Of a stretch of 64,000 bases of DNA, positions 43,689 through 51,457 are shown piece by piece. The stretch is from Adhaeribacter soli. Lineage in GTDB: Bacteria > Bacteroidota > Bacteroidia > Cytophagales > Hymenobacteraceae. The notes beneath the pieces are model-generated. The model saw only the letters and a list, made by a program, of their open reading frames with translations. It was not told where the DNA came from and searched no databases. A program made the translations under genes and the position numbers. The stretch is from contig NZ_VTWT01000007.1 in assembly GCF_008727925.1 (NCBI RefSeq), positions 186,001 to 250,000 on the forward strand. Reading direction: 5' to 3'. How positions within the stretch are numbered: position 1 is the first letter of the stretch; each line of letters starts with the position of its first letter.

Positions 43689-43941
43689 CGGAAGATATAA
43701 ACCCACCCCTAACCCCTCCGAGGAGGGGAATATTTTCCTTGAGATTTGATTAAGTTATTCACTTTTACATGGTTATGCTTATTGGGGGTGTCAGCTAAAG
43801 ACTTAATTAAGTTAGGTGTATTTTGATCAAATTCCCTTTATTTCGAGTACTGTTTCATTCTAACAAACTTAGATTAGCATTTTTGAGAATGAAACAAAAT
43901 TCCCCTCCTCGGAGGGGTTAGGGGTGGGTTTATATCTTCCG
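43689..43941. repeat. 253-bp element bounded by 42-bp perfect inverted repeats
   Basis: 43689-43730 and 43900-43941 are inverse over all 42 positions and contain the G/C-rich CCCACCCCTAACCCCTCCG sequence. Inside is a further perfect 10-bp stem (GTTTCATTCT 43852-43861, AGAATGAAAC 43886-43895). Confidence 0.9.
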
Positions 43942-43968
43942 AGCACTAGTTATCGAAATTTGCTCTTT

Positions 43969-44123
43969 TGCTCTTCCGGATTTGTAATCCGGAAGCATTT
44001 AGCCGCGGATTTGTAATCCGCCTTGCACCACCGCCTACTATAAAATGCTATTATTCTCGGTAGGAAAAGTCGGATTACAAATCCTTATACCCGGTACTTT
44101 CTGATTACAAATCCGAAAGAGCA
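43969..44123. repeat. GGATTTGTAATCC repeat element, locus 1
   Basis: Outer arms TGCTCTTCCGGATTTGTAATC (43969-43989) and the inverse at 44103-44123 match at 20 of 21 positions. An inner forward copy (44006-44020) and an inverse copy (44071-44084) give a forward-forward-reverse-reverse layout. Confidence 0.85.
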
Positions 44124-44157
44124 ATTTTAAAGGACAATTTAGCAAGTCGTTTCTAAC

Positions 44158-46599
44158 TCAACTCCCGCCGCCGCTTTTGCCGCCTTTTACATCGTCGTTC
44201 TGGATGCCGCGTTTTTTGCTGGCGATGCCGCCTTTCAGCTTTCCGAATTTATAGCTGAAGGAAATTCCGATGCGGCGGAGCTGAAAGGCGCCCTTCTGGG
44301 TTTGGGTAAATGCCGGATCGTTTAATTCGCTTTCCCAGCGGCGGAATTTCTGGAAGGGGCTTTGCACCCACAAACTGGCGGTGGCTTTATCGTCTTTCAG
44401 GAAGGTTTTAGTTAAGGTCAGGCTGTTGAAGTAATAGCCGCCGTTACGGCCCTGCAGGGTGATGGAGCGGGAGTAATAACCCATGTTCGCGCTCAGGCGC
44501 CACTTCTTTTCGAATTTGTAACTGCCATACCCGAAAATGCCGGCTGTAAATCCTTCATTCTGTACGGGTTTATCCTGCAAAAAGCCGTTCAGGATAACGT
44601 AATTCAGCGAAGTGTTCAGGTTCAGGTTAAGTTTGTCGGTCAGATTCAGGTTGGTGTTTACCGAAAAGCCCAGGTTTTGCTCGCGGCCTAAATTGCCGTA
44701 AGTGGTAACAGCCGAATCGGGGTAAATGGTGGTGAATTGCTGAATGGAGTTATTCGTGAAGGTATAAGAAGCGCTGGTGTTGAAGGATGAATTTTTGACA
44801 AACGTGCTGTGCGCCAGCTCAAAGTTGTGGCTGGTGGTGGCGTCCAGATCCGGATTGCCGTAAGAAATGTTTTTAACGTCTATGCGGTTTACGTACGGAT
44901 TTAAAAACCAGAGTCCCGGCCGTTCGATGCGCTGGTTATAGGAGAGCTTCAGGTCCTGCATTTCTTTCAGTTTCCGCGAGAGGGCTATGGATGGTATCAG
45001 GTTTAAATAATCCTGTTGGGCACTGGTTTCGGAAGAACTGAAATTGGCGTTTATCCGGGTTTCTTCCAGGCGCGAACCAAGCTTCAGGCCCCAGTCGTTC
45101 TTTTTCAGCGTAACCGAAGCGTAAGCTGCATAAATATCCTGGTGATAATCGAAATTATTGGTTTGCTTCGGGTCGTTTATGAACTGGCCGGAGGCATGGT
45201 TCAGGGTATCGTAAAAGTATTTGCTGTCGTTCAGGCGGGTGATGGATTTGAGGCCCACTTCCAGGTTGTTTTCCCCGAAAGGCTGCACATAATCGGCCTG
45301 AACGGTGTGTTCGCGCTCGTTGCTGGCATTGTCGGTCCGGCCCTTCAATTTCTGATAATTCAATAGCGGTTCGTAGGTGAAGTCAACCTGGTTGCCGTAG
45401 CCGTTCCGGCTGAATTTGTAGGAAAGCGTGAGCAGTTGTTCTTTATTCCGGCGGAAGCCGCGCTGGTAATCCAGGCCCACTTCGTGCCCGTTCCAGTATT
45501 CGTTCCGGTCGTTGGTTCTAAGGTATTGCTGCAATGTCGTAGTTCCCGATTCCAGCAGCGCCTGCTGATTCATTTGAATATCGTTGTCGCCGTCGTAAAG
45601 GGTAGCGTTGCCGGTAAACAAATTCAGGGAATCGAGTTCGTAGCTTAGCTGCAGGCCGCCGTAATGATTGCCGCCGGTGTTTTTGCCTTCGCCGGTTTGC
45701 GTGAATTGGGTGTTGCGCAGCAGATCCTGACGGATAAAGTTGTTCGTATTCCGGGGCGATGTCCAGCTGTTGGTGCCATAATTAGCCGAAGCGCCGAACT
45801 TGCCGGTTTTCACGGTAAGGTAAGCGCCCGCATTGAAACCGGTTGGCGTCCGCGCCCCAACGTTTACCGAACCGTTGTAGCCGCCCGGAGTATCTTTATT
45901 CGTGATAATGTTAATGATGCCGCCAATGCCTTCGGCTTCGTATTTGGCCGGCGGACTGGTAATAACCTCGATCTTTTTAATGGAAGAAGCCGGCATGCTT
46001 TTCAGTACATCTTTCGGGTTGCGGGCAAAAAGGGCCGATGCTTTGCCGTTAATCAGTACTTTGTAATTGCTGTTTCCTTTCAGTTTAATGTTATCGTCGG
46101 CATCTACGGTAACCATAGGCACTTTCCGGAGCATATCTAGTACCGTATTGCTTTTGCTTTCGGGGTCGGCTTCCACGTCGTAACTTATCTTATCAATGTC
46201 CTGGGTAACCAGAATTTTCTGGGAGGTAACCTCCACTTCCTGCAGTTGTTTGGTGCTGGGCTGAAGCTTTATTTTGGGCAGGTTTACCGTAGGCCTGGTA
46301 GCGCTCAGGCTCTCTACTTTAATGGTTTTCGGCTGGTAACCTACGTAAGAGATCAGCACTTCGTAGGGTTTTAATATTAAACCGGAAAAGCTGAATTCTC
46401 CTTTTTCGTTCGTGTAGGTGCTTCTAAGGATCTCGGTTTTGCCGCTTTCTTTCAGGCTGATGCTTACATAATCTAAAGCTGTATTGCTGGCCGAGTCGGT
46501 GACGATGCCCCTGATAATTCCCTTTGCGCTGTCTGTTTGACCATGCGTAACGGAACAGAAAGCGCAAAGCGTTAAAAATAATAAATATATCTTTTTCAT
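44158..46599 (-). CDS. TonB-dependent receptor / outer membrane beta-barrel protein (OMP_b-brl_3 type)
   Basis: The 813-residue protein has a signal (MKKIYLLFLTLCAFCSVTHG), a carboxypeptidase-regulatory-like domain (IIRGIVTDSASNTALDYVSI) at residues 28-115 and a plug with EVEVTSQKILV and PPAKYEAEGIGGIINIITNK at about 140-245. A beta-barrel with alternating aromatic strands follows to the C-terminus, ending in a Gly/Ser-rich tail. This class is usual in Bacteroidota; its substrates are often unknown. It has a large upstream spacer with three TACG-N8-CGTA dyads (46772-46915) that may regulate it. ATG at 46599 gives the signal peptide; the longer frame is an artefact. Confidence 0.88.
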   Translation of the reverse strand: MKKIYLLFLTLCAFCSVTHGQTDSAKGIIRGIVTDSASNTALDYVSISLKESGKTEILRSTYTNEKGEFSFSGLILKPYEVLISYVGYQPKTIKVESLSATRPTVNLPKIKLQPSTKQLQEVEVTSQKILVTQDIDKISYDVEADPESKSNTVLDMLRKVPMVTVDADDNIKLKGNSNYKVLINGKASALFARNPKDVLKSMPASSIKKIEVITSPPAKYEAEGIGGIINIITNKDTPGGYNGSVNVGARTPTGFNAGAYLTVKTGKFGASANYGTNSWTSPRNTNNFIRQDLLRNTQFTQTGEGKNTGGNHYGGLQLSYELDSLNLFTGNATLYDGDNDIQMNQQALLESGTTTLQQYLRTNDRNEYWNGHEVGLDYQRGFRRNKEQLLTLSYKFSRNGYGNQVDFTYEPLLNYQKLKGRTDNASNEREHTVQADYVQPFGENNLEVGLKSITRLNDSKYFYDTLNHASGQFINDPKQTNNFDYHQDIYAAYASVTLKKNDWGLKLGSRLEETRINANFSSSETSAQQDYLNLIPSIALSRKLKEMQDLKLSYNQRIERPGLWFLNPYVNRIDVKNISYGNPDLDATTSHNFELAHSTFVKNSSFNTSASYTFTNNSIQQFTTIYPDSAVTTYGNLGREQNLGFSVNTNLNLTDKLNLNLNTSLNYVILNGFLQDKPVQNEGFTAGIFGYGSYKFEKKWRLSANMGYYSRSITLQGRNGGYYFNSLTLTKTFLKDDKATASLWVQSPFQKFRRWESELNDPAFTQTQKGAFQLRRIGISFSYKFGKLKGGIASKKRGIQNDDVKGGKSGGGS

Positions 46600-46771
46600 A
46601 TAATGCCTGTTTGTAGCTGTAATAAGCGCAAAATTTGCCTGTTCTCCGGATGACAAACCCCCAGGCCAGCGGATTCGTTTTCGGGTACCGGGAGTGCCCT
46701 TGCTGCAGGAATTAGCTTGATGGCAGCATTAAATTAAGAAGCAAAACAAATGAAAATCAGAGGTTAAAAAT

Positions 46772-46787
46772 TACGTAGTAGTGCGTA
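46772..46787. promoter_or_regulatory. TACG-N8-CGTA dyad, site 1
   Basis: TACG TAGTAGTG CGTA, within a larger imperfect hairpin 46764-46795. It is the site nearest to the TonB receptor start (173 bp upstream of it). Confidence 0.5.
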
Positions 46788-46873
46788 GTTTTTAATTTCC
46801 CCGGTGCCTTTATTCAGGCTCGGGGCTGGCGTCTTGACCTGTTCTTTCAACCATTTTTATTCGATATTTTAAT

Positions 46874-46889
46874 TACGAATTGCTTCGTA
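46874..46889. promoter_or_regulatory. TACG-N8-CGTA dyad, site 2
   Basis: TACGAATTGCTTCGTA, with six-base dyad arms TACGAA/TTCGTA. Confidence 0.55.
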
Positions 46890-46899
46890 GATGCAATTA

Positions 46900-46915
46900 T
46901 ACGAAGAGTTTCGTA
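46900..46915. promoter_or_regulatory. TACG-N8-CGTA dyad, site 3
   Basis: TACGAAGAGTTTCGTA, the same TACGAA/TTCGTA arms, starting 26 bp after site 2. The rest of the 46600-47264 spacer is AT-rich and shows no gene. Confidence 0.55.
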
Positions 46916-47264
46916 AATGAAACAATTTTTAATATGAATTTTACATCAAATTATAACAATAAACATTGTTGCCTGATCTTCTTGTAAACACGCCTGCCGG
47001 CCGCAGCAGCAAAGTAGTTTTTACAACCGGATAGGAATTGCATCAGATGTTTTCCGATTCAGCTTTCACGCATTAACAACTTCAGAATTGCGCAAAGTGA
47101 AAGCAGGATTCCGGATATGCAGTTAGATTCCGGATACCAATGAAAACGGTAGTCCGGAATAATTCTGAAAACAGGCAAATCTGGAAGGAGAACAAAAAAA
47201 TAGACTGAAACGCTGCCCGTAATCCGGAAAGTAGTATCTTTAAAGTCCGATAATGCGTTTGGTG

Positions 47265-50204
47265 ATGAAGGTTTTTACAACACAGCCTTTTCAGGTTGTT
47301 TATTCTCTCTTTGAACACGAGTACTTAGGTTACCTTTTTGAGTCGTTTGTGGTGCAGATAAACTCCCGCAATCACCTTACCCTGCAGCACCAGAATATTT
47401 CGGCCAAAAACGCGGCTGAATTTGCCTCCCGCCTCGACGCGACTGATTTTAAATTGGTTGCGCTCATGGATCAGATCCAGCAGGATGCGGTTTTCAAGCG
47501 TTTCTGCACCAAAAAAATGACCTTGTCGGAGTTCTTCCTGAAAACCTACGATCCGGAAAAAGGCGATAAAGTGTTGCAGGAAACCATTCAGCGCTACATG
47601 CAGACGCGCATGGCCAAAATACTGGATTTGCTGGCCAACAAGAAGGTCTTTATTATGGGCAAAGACGGCGAACCTACCTGGAAAGCCGTTACGCTGCCGC
47701 CGGAAAAAGCTACCGTGCTGTTCCATTTCCGCCGCAACGAAGAAAACACCCACTATTTCCCGACCATAAAACACAAGGGGGAGAAGCTCGAATTTCAGTA
47801 TAAAGATGCCGTTCTGGTTTGCAACGAACCGGCCTGGCTGCTTCTGGAAGATAAATTGTATAGCTTCGAAAAGGAAGTGGACGGCAAAAAACTGCAGCCT
47901 TTCCTGAACAAGAAATTTATCGTGATCCCGCGCAAGGTAGAGGAAACGTACTTTACCAAGTTCGTGGCGCCACTCGTGGAATCGTTTGATGTATATGCGA
48001 AAGGCTTTGAAATTAAGTCGGAACGCTACCAGCCGCAACCTTTTTTAACGTTTTCGGAAGTGAGCTCAGGGGTGCAGGCCAAAGACATGTTCCAGACCCG
48101 GAGCTCGGCTACCGACAGAAACCTGGTTTCGGAGAAGATCCTGTTCAACCTGGCTTTTCAGTACGGAAAATATACCGTTTCCAACGCCGAAACCAAGCGC
48201 ATCAGCGTGAACATCGAAAAAACGCCGGATTCCTATATCTTCCACCGCCTGATCCGCGACGTGAACCATGAAAAAGAATTCCTGAAAAAACTCTCGGACC
48301 GTGAACTGGAAGTAAAAGGCGGAAAGGCCGTGTTGGATAAATCGCTAGCCTTTAGCTGGCTGAACCAACATGCCCAAGAGCTCGAAAAACAAGGCTTCGT
48401 AATCGAGCAGGCCAACGGACAAGGCAGCGGGGGCGCGAAAAATTACTTTATCGGCGAAATTTCGCTCAACGTAGGCATTACCGAAAACAACGACTGGTTC
48501 GATATTTACGGTACCGTGCGGTTCGGCGAATTTGAAATCCCGTTCATAAAGCTTCGGCCTTACATCCTGAACCGCAAAAACGAATACCGTCTGCCGAACG
48601 GCCAGATCGCTATTATTCCGGAAGAGTGGTTTACGCAATACATCGAGCTTTTTGCTTTTTCGGAAGGCGAAGAAGGCCTGACTTTGCGCAAGCACCATTT
48701 AGCGCTGATCAACGACCTGCAGAACGGCAACCTGGCTACCGTAACCATGACCCGGAAGCTGGAAAAACTCCGCGAGTTCGAGGAAATTGAAGACAAGCCC
48801 TTGCCGGAAGGTTTTAAAGGCACCTTGCGCCCGTACCAGAAAGCGGGTTACAACTGGCTGCATTTCGTAAAAGATTACAAGTTCGGTGGTTGCTTAGCCG
48901 ATGATATGGGTCTGGGGAAAACCGTGCAAACGCTGGCCATGCTGCAGCACCGCAAAGAAAACGGCGCCGATTCGGCATCCTTGCTGGTAATGCCTACTTC
49001 GCTTATTTACAACTGGCTGAACGAAGCCCAGAAGTTTACCCCTCAGCTCCGTATTCTGAACTACACCGGTACCTACCGCGAAAAAAGCGCTTCCATTTTT
49101 AAGCATTACGACCTTATTTTAACCTCGTACGGCATTGTGCGTCTGGATTCGGAATTGCTGAAAAAATACTACTTCGACTATATTATTCTCGACGAATCGC
49201 AAGCCATTAAGAACCCGAACTCGAATACCTCGCAATCGGTGCGGGAACTGAAATCGCGGCACCGTTTAATTTTAACGGGTACGCCGGTAGAGAACAGCAC
49301 CATGGACTTGTGGAGCCAGATGTCGTTCATTAATCCGGGGCTGTTGGGTACGCAGAATTTCTTCCGCAACGAATTCCTGAAGCCGATCGAGAAAGACAAG
49401 GACGAAGTAAAAACCAAAAAGCTGCACGCCCTGATCAAACCGTTTATTTTACGTCGGCATAAGAGCCAGGTAGCCACCGAGCTTCCGGCCAAGGTAGAGC
49501 ATACCACGTATTGCTCCATGACCGAAGAGCAGGAGCAAGCCTACGAGGAAACCAAGAGTTATTACCGCAACAAGATCCTGAAAAGCATCGAGGAACAGGG
49601 TGCCAATAAAAGCCAGTTCATGCTTTTACAGGGCCTGATGAAACTTCGCCAGATCGCCAATCATCCGGCCATGGCCGACCCGAACTACGAAGGCGAAAGC
49701 GGCAAGCTGAAAGAAGTGATCCGGATGACGCGCAACGTGGTAGCCAAAGGGCATAAGGTTTTAATATTCAGTCAGTTCGTGAAACACCTGGAAATTGTCC
49801 GGCAGTCGCTGAACGAAAAGAAAGTGGCTTATACCTACCTCGACGGCAATACCAAAGACCGGCAGGCCCAGGTAGACCGTTTTCAGAAAGATGAATCGAT
49901 CCGGGTGTTTCTTATTTCCCTGAAAGCTGGCGGGGTAGGTCTTAATTTAACGGCCGCCGACTACGTGTTCATTCTCGACCCGTGGTGGAACCCGGCCGTA
50001 GAAGCCCAGGCCATAGACCGCGCACACCGCATCGGGCAGCAGAATACCGTTTTTACCTATAAATTCATTGCCAAGAACACGGTGGAAGAAAAGATCCTGG
50101 CCCTGCAGGATAAGAAAATCCAGCTCGTTACCGACCTGATCTCGACAGATGAAACCGTGATCAAGAGCCTAACGAAGGAGGATATCGAGAACCTGCTGAG
50201 TTAA
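47265..50204 (+). CDS. SNF2-family DNA-dependent ATPase/helicase
   Basis: This roughly 980-residue protein has an N-terminal region of about 500 residues of unclear fold, then the SNF2 ATPase core: ADDMGLGKTVQTLAML (Walker A, near 545-560), IILDESQAIKNPNS (DEAH box as DESQ), LILTGTPVENSTMDLWSQ, and the second RecA lobe with SLKAGGVGLNLTAADYV and IDRAHRIGQ. Bacterial SNF2 proteins of this type are thought to remodel nucleoprotein complexes or RNA polymerase (RapA-like), and some belong to defence systems. No defence genes lie near. ATG at 47253 is also possible; a TATCTTTA box at 47235 favours 47265. Confidence 0.9.
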   Translation: MKVFTTQPFQVVYSLFEHEYLGYLFESFVVQINSRNHLTLQHQNISAKNAAEFASRLDATDFKLVALMDQIQQDAVFKRFCTKKMTLSEFFLKTYDPEKGDKVLQETIQRYMQTRMAKILDLLANKKVFIMGKDGEPTWKAVTLPPEKATVLFHFRRNEENTHYFPTIKHKGEKLEFQYKDAVLVCNEPAWLLLEDKLYSFEKEVDGKKLQPFLNKKFIVIPRKVEETYFTKFVAPLVESFDVYAKGFEIKSERYQPQPFLTFSEVSSGVQAKDMFQTRSSATDRNLVSEKILFNLAFQYGKYTVSNAETKRISVNIEKTPDSYIFHRLIRDVNHEKEFLKKLSDRELEVKGGKAVLDKSLAFSWLNQHAQELEKQGFVIEQANGQGSGGAKNYFIGEISLNVGITENNDWFDIYGTVRFGEFEIPFIKLRPYILNRKNEYRLPNGQIAIIPEEWFTQYIELFAFSEGEEGLTLRKHHLALINDLQNGNLATVTMTRKLEKLREFEEIEDKPLPEGFKGTLRPYQKAGYNWLHFVKDYKFGGCLADDMGLGKTVQTLAMLQHRKENGADSASLLVMPTSLIYNWLNEAQKFTPQLRILNYTGTYREKSASIFKHYDLILTSYGIVRLDSELLKKYYFDYIILDESQAIKNPNSNTSQSVRELKSRHRLILTGTPVENSTMDLWSQMSFINPGLLGTQNFFRNEFLKPIEKDKDEVKTKKLHALIKPFILRRHKSQVATELPAKVEHTTYCSMTEEQEQAYEETKSYYRNKILKSIEEQGANKSQFMLLQGLMKLRQIANHPAMADPNYEGESGKLKEVIRMTRNVVAKGHKVLIFSQFVKHLEIVRQSLNEKKVAYTYLDGNTKDRQAQVDRFQKDESIRVFLISLKAGGVGLNLTAADYVFILDPWWNPAVEAQAIDRAHRIGQQNTVFTYKFIAKNTVEEKILALQDKKIQLVTDLISTDETVIKSLTKEDIENLLS

Positions 50205-50244
50205 ATGGTTTAATGGCCTAATGGCTTCCGGAATACGTTTTATC

Positions 50245-50280
50245 AAACCTCACAGGTCTCCGAGACCTGTGAGGTTTTTT
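50245..50280. terminator. Strong terminator, 16-bp stem with a 1-base loop
   Basis: AAACCTCACAGGTCTC (50245-50260), C, then GAGACCTGTGAGGTTT (50262-50277) with TTT beyond. It separates the helicase gene from the convergent GT2. Confidence 0.9.
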
Positions 50281-50296
50281 TTAAAAAGCTACCGTT

Positions 50297-51166
50297 TTAA
50301 ATGATTGTATAATTTTTGTACTCAAACAACCGGATGCCGGTCTTGTGCTCGAACCATTGCAGCAGCCGTTTTTTCAGATCCAGGTTTTTGCGGCTTGGAT
50401 CGAAGTTTAATTGCCAGTTTACTTCCTGCAGGCGCTTTTGCATCACGGCTGGATGGGTGCCGGTAAAAGGCGCGAGGCTGTCAATTTTAGAATAATCGAA
50501 CAATTCAGTATCCTGCACTTTCTGCTTCATCCATTCGTCGTCGTGCCAGAGTTTGTTGAAGGTTTTTTCCTTCTTTTTCATATCGGCGGGGTGTTTTACC
50601 CAACCGTAATGGTACACGTAAGCGTCTATTAGTTTCACGTTCAGCTTGCGGTCGTTTTTGCGGAAACCCTGGGCATCGCGGTAGCTTCTGATCGCTTTAT
50701 CGTTACGGATAATGCGGATCTCGCGGCGGTACCAGCTGCGTGAATCGCCTACATAATCGTAGGTGCCGTAAAAGTGCAGGTATTTGAAAAGCAGACCTTC
50801 TACTTCCGGTTTATCTTTCCAGCGCTGCATTTCCTGCTTTATGGTATCCAGGTACTTTTCGTGCACCACCTCATCGCCCTGCATATAAAAGGCCCAATCC
50901 GAATCCGGTGAAATAGCATCGAAAGCCTTGTCTGTTTCTACCGCCAGCACTTTCCCGCCTTCGCGCAAAGAGTTGTCCCAAACGCTACGAATGATCTTTA
51001 TTTTCGGGGAATTAATGTTTTGAATAAGCTCCAGCGTTCCGTCTTCGCAATCGCCTACGCTTACAATAAACTCGTCGCAAATGGGCAGAATAGAAGTAAT
51101 GGCTTCTACAATGGGGTAACTGTACTGCACTGCGTTTTTTACGAAGGTAAAGCCGGAGACTTTCAT
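50297..51166 (-). CDS. Family 2 glycosyltransferase
   Basis: The 289-residue protein begins MKVSGFTFVKNAVQYSYPIVE, followed by FIVSVGDCEDGT and DWAFYMQGDEVVHEKY, where the usual DxD is replaced by QGDE. This is the pattern of WaaE/KdtX-like GT2 enzymes seen in lipopolysaccharide and surface glycan clusters. A further WYRREIRIIRNDKAIRSY motif and an RLFEYKNYTII end are present. It is probably soluble or loosely membrane-bound. Substrate unknown, though an LPS core or modification role is plausible. ATG at 51166 is clear. Confidence 0.82.
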   Translation of the reverse strand: MKVSGFTFVKNAVQYSYPIVEAITSILPICDEFIVSVGDCEDGTLELIQNINSPKIKIIRSVWDNSLREGGKVLAVETDKAFDAISPDSDWAFYMQGDEVVHEKYLDTIKQEMQRWKDKPEVEGLLFKYLHFYGTYDYVGDSRSWYRREIRIIRNDKAIRSYRDAQGFRKNDRKLNVKLIDAYVYHYGWVKHPADMKKKEKTFNKLWHDDEWMKQKVQDTELFDYSKIDSLAPFTGTHPAVMQKRLQEVNWQLNFDPSRKNLDLKKRLLQWFEHKTGIRLFEYKNYTII

Positions 51167-51245
51167 TTTGTTTGGGAGTTTGGAAAATGCAAAGGTAGGG
51201 AATTTACCCCACGCTAATAGCTAAAAACAGGGGAGGGGACTTGAT

Positions 51246-51301
51246 CAGGGAAATTCAAAGTAGCGTAGGGTTTAAACCCTACGCTACTTTGAATTTCCCT
51301 G
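51246..51301. repeat. Perfect 56-bp palindrome with no loop
   Basis: The left arm CAGGGAAATTCAAAGTAGCG... (51246-51273) is the exact inverse of 51274-51301, with GTTTAAAC at the centre. It lies in the 51167-51457 spacer between divergent genes. Confidence 0.95.
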
Positions 51302-51375
51302 TAAACGAAATCGTTTAGCTCTAAAAATTACAAGCTTATTCTCATAACCTCAAGCGAAGCGAAAAAAGGAAAGGA

Positions 51376-51414
51376 ACTCCCTCCCCTGTTTTAAGGGGAG
51401 GGTTGGGGTGGGTT
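51376..51414. repeat. G/C-rich dispersed repeat arm upstream of the S9 peptidase
   Basis: CTCCCCTGTTTTAAGGGGAG hairpin followed by GGTTGGGGTGGGTT. An inverse relative lies downstream of the gene at 53686-53723. Confidence 0.75.
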
Positions 51415-51457
51415 AAAAAAATGCGTAACTTAGCAGAATAACCACAAAAGTTGCCTC

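Noticed and set aside
46600-46656. Nineteen-residue extension of the first TonB receptor
   Set aside because: The signal peptide begins at ATG 46599.
47082-47318. 78-residue minus-strand frame at the helicase start
   Set aside because: It overlaps the helicase antisense and its composition is not protein-like.
47265-50204. SNF2 protein as part of a DISARM or similar defence island
   Set aside because: No methyltransferase, DUF1998, PLD or other defence partner lies beside it; neighbours are a TonB receptor gene and a GT2.
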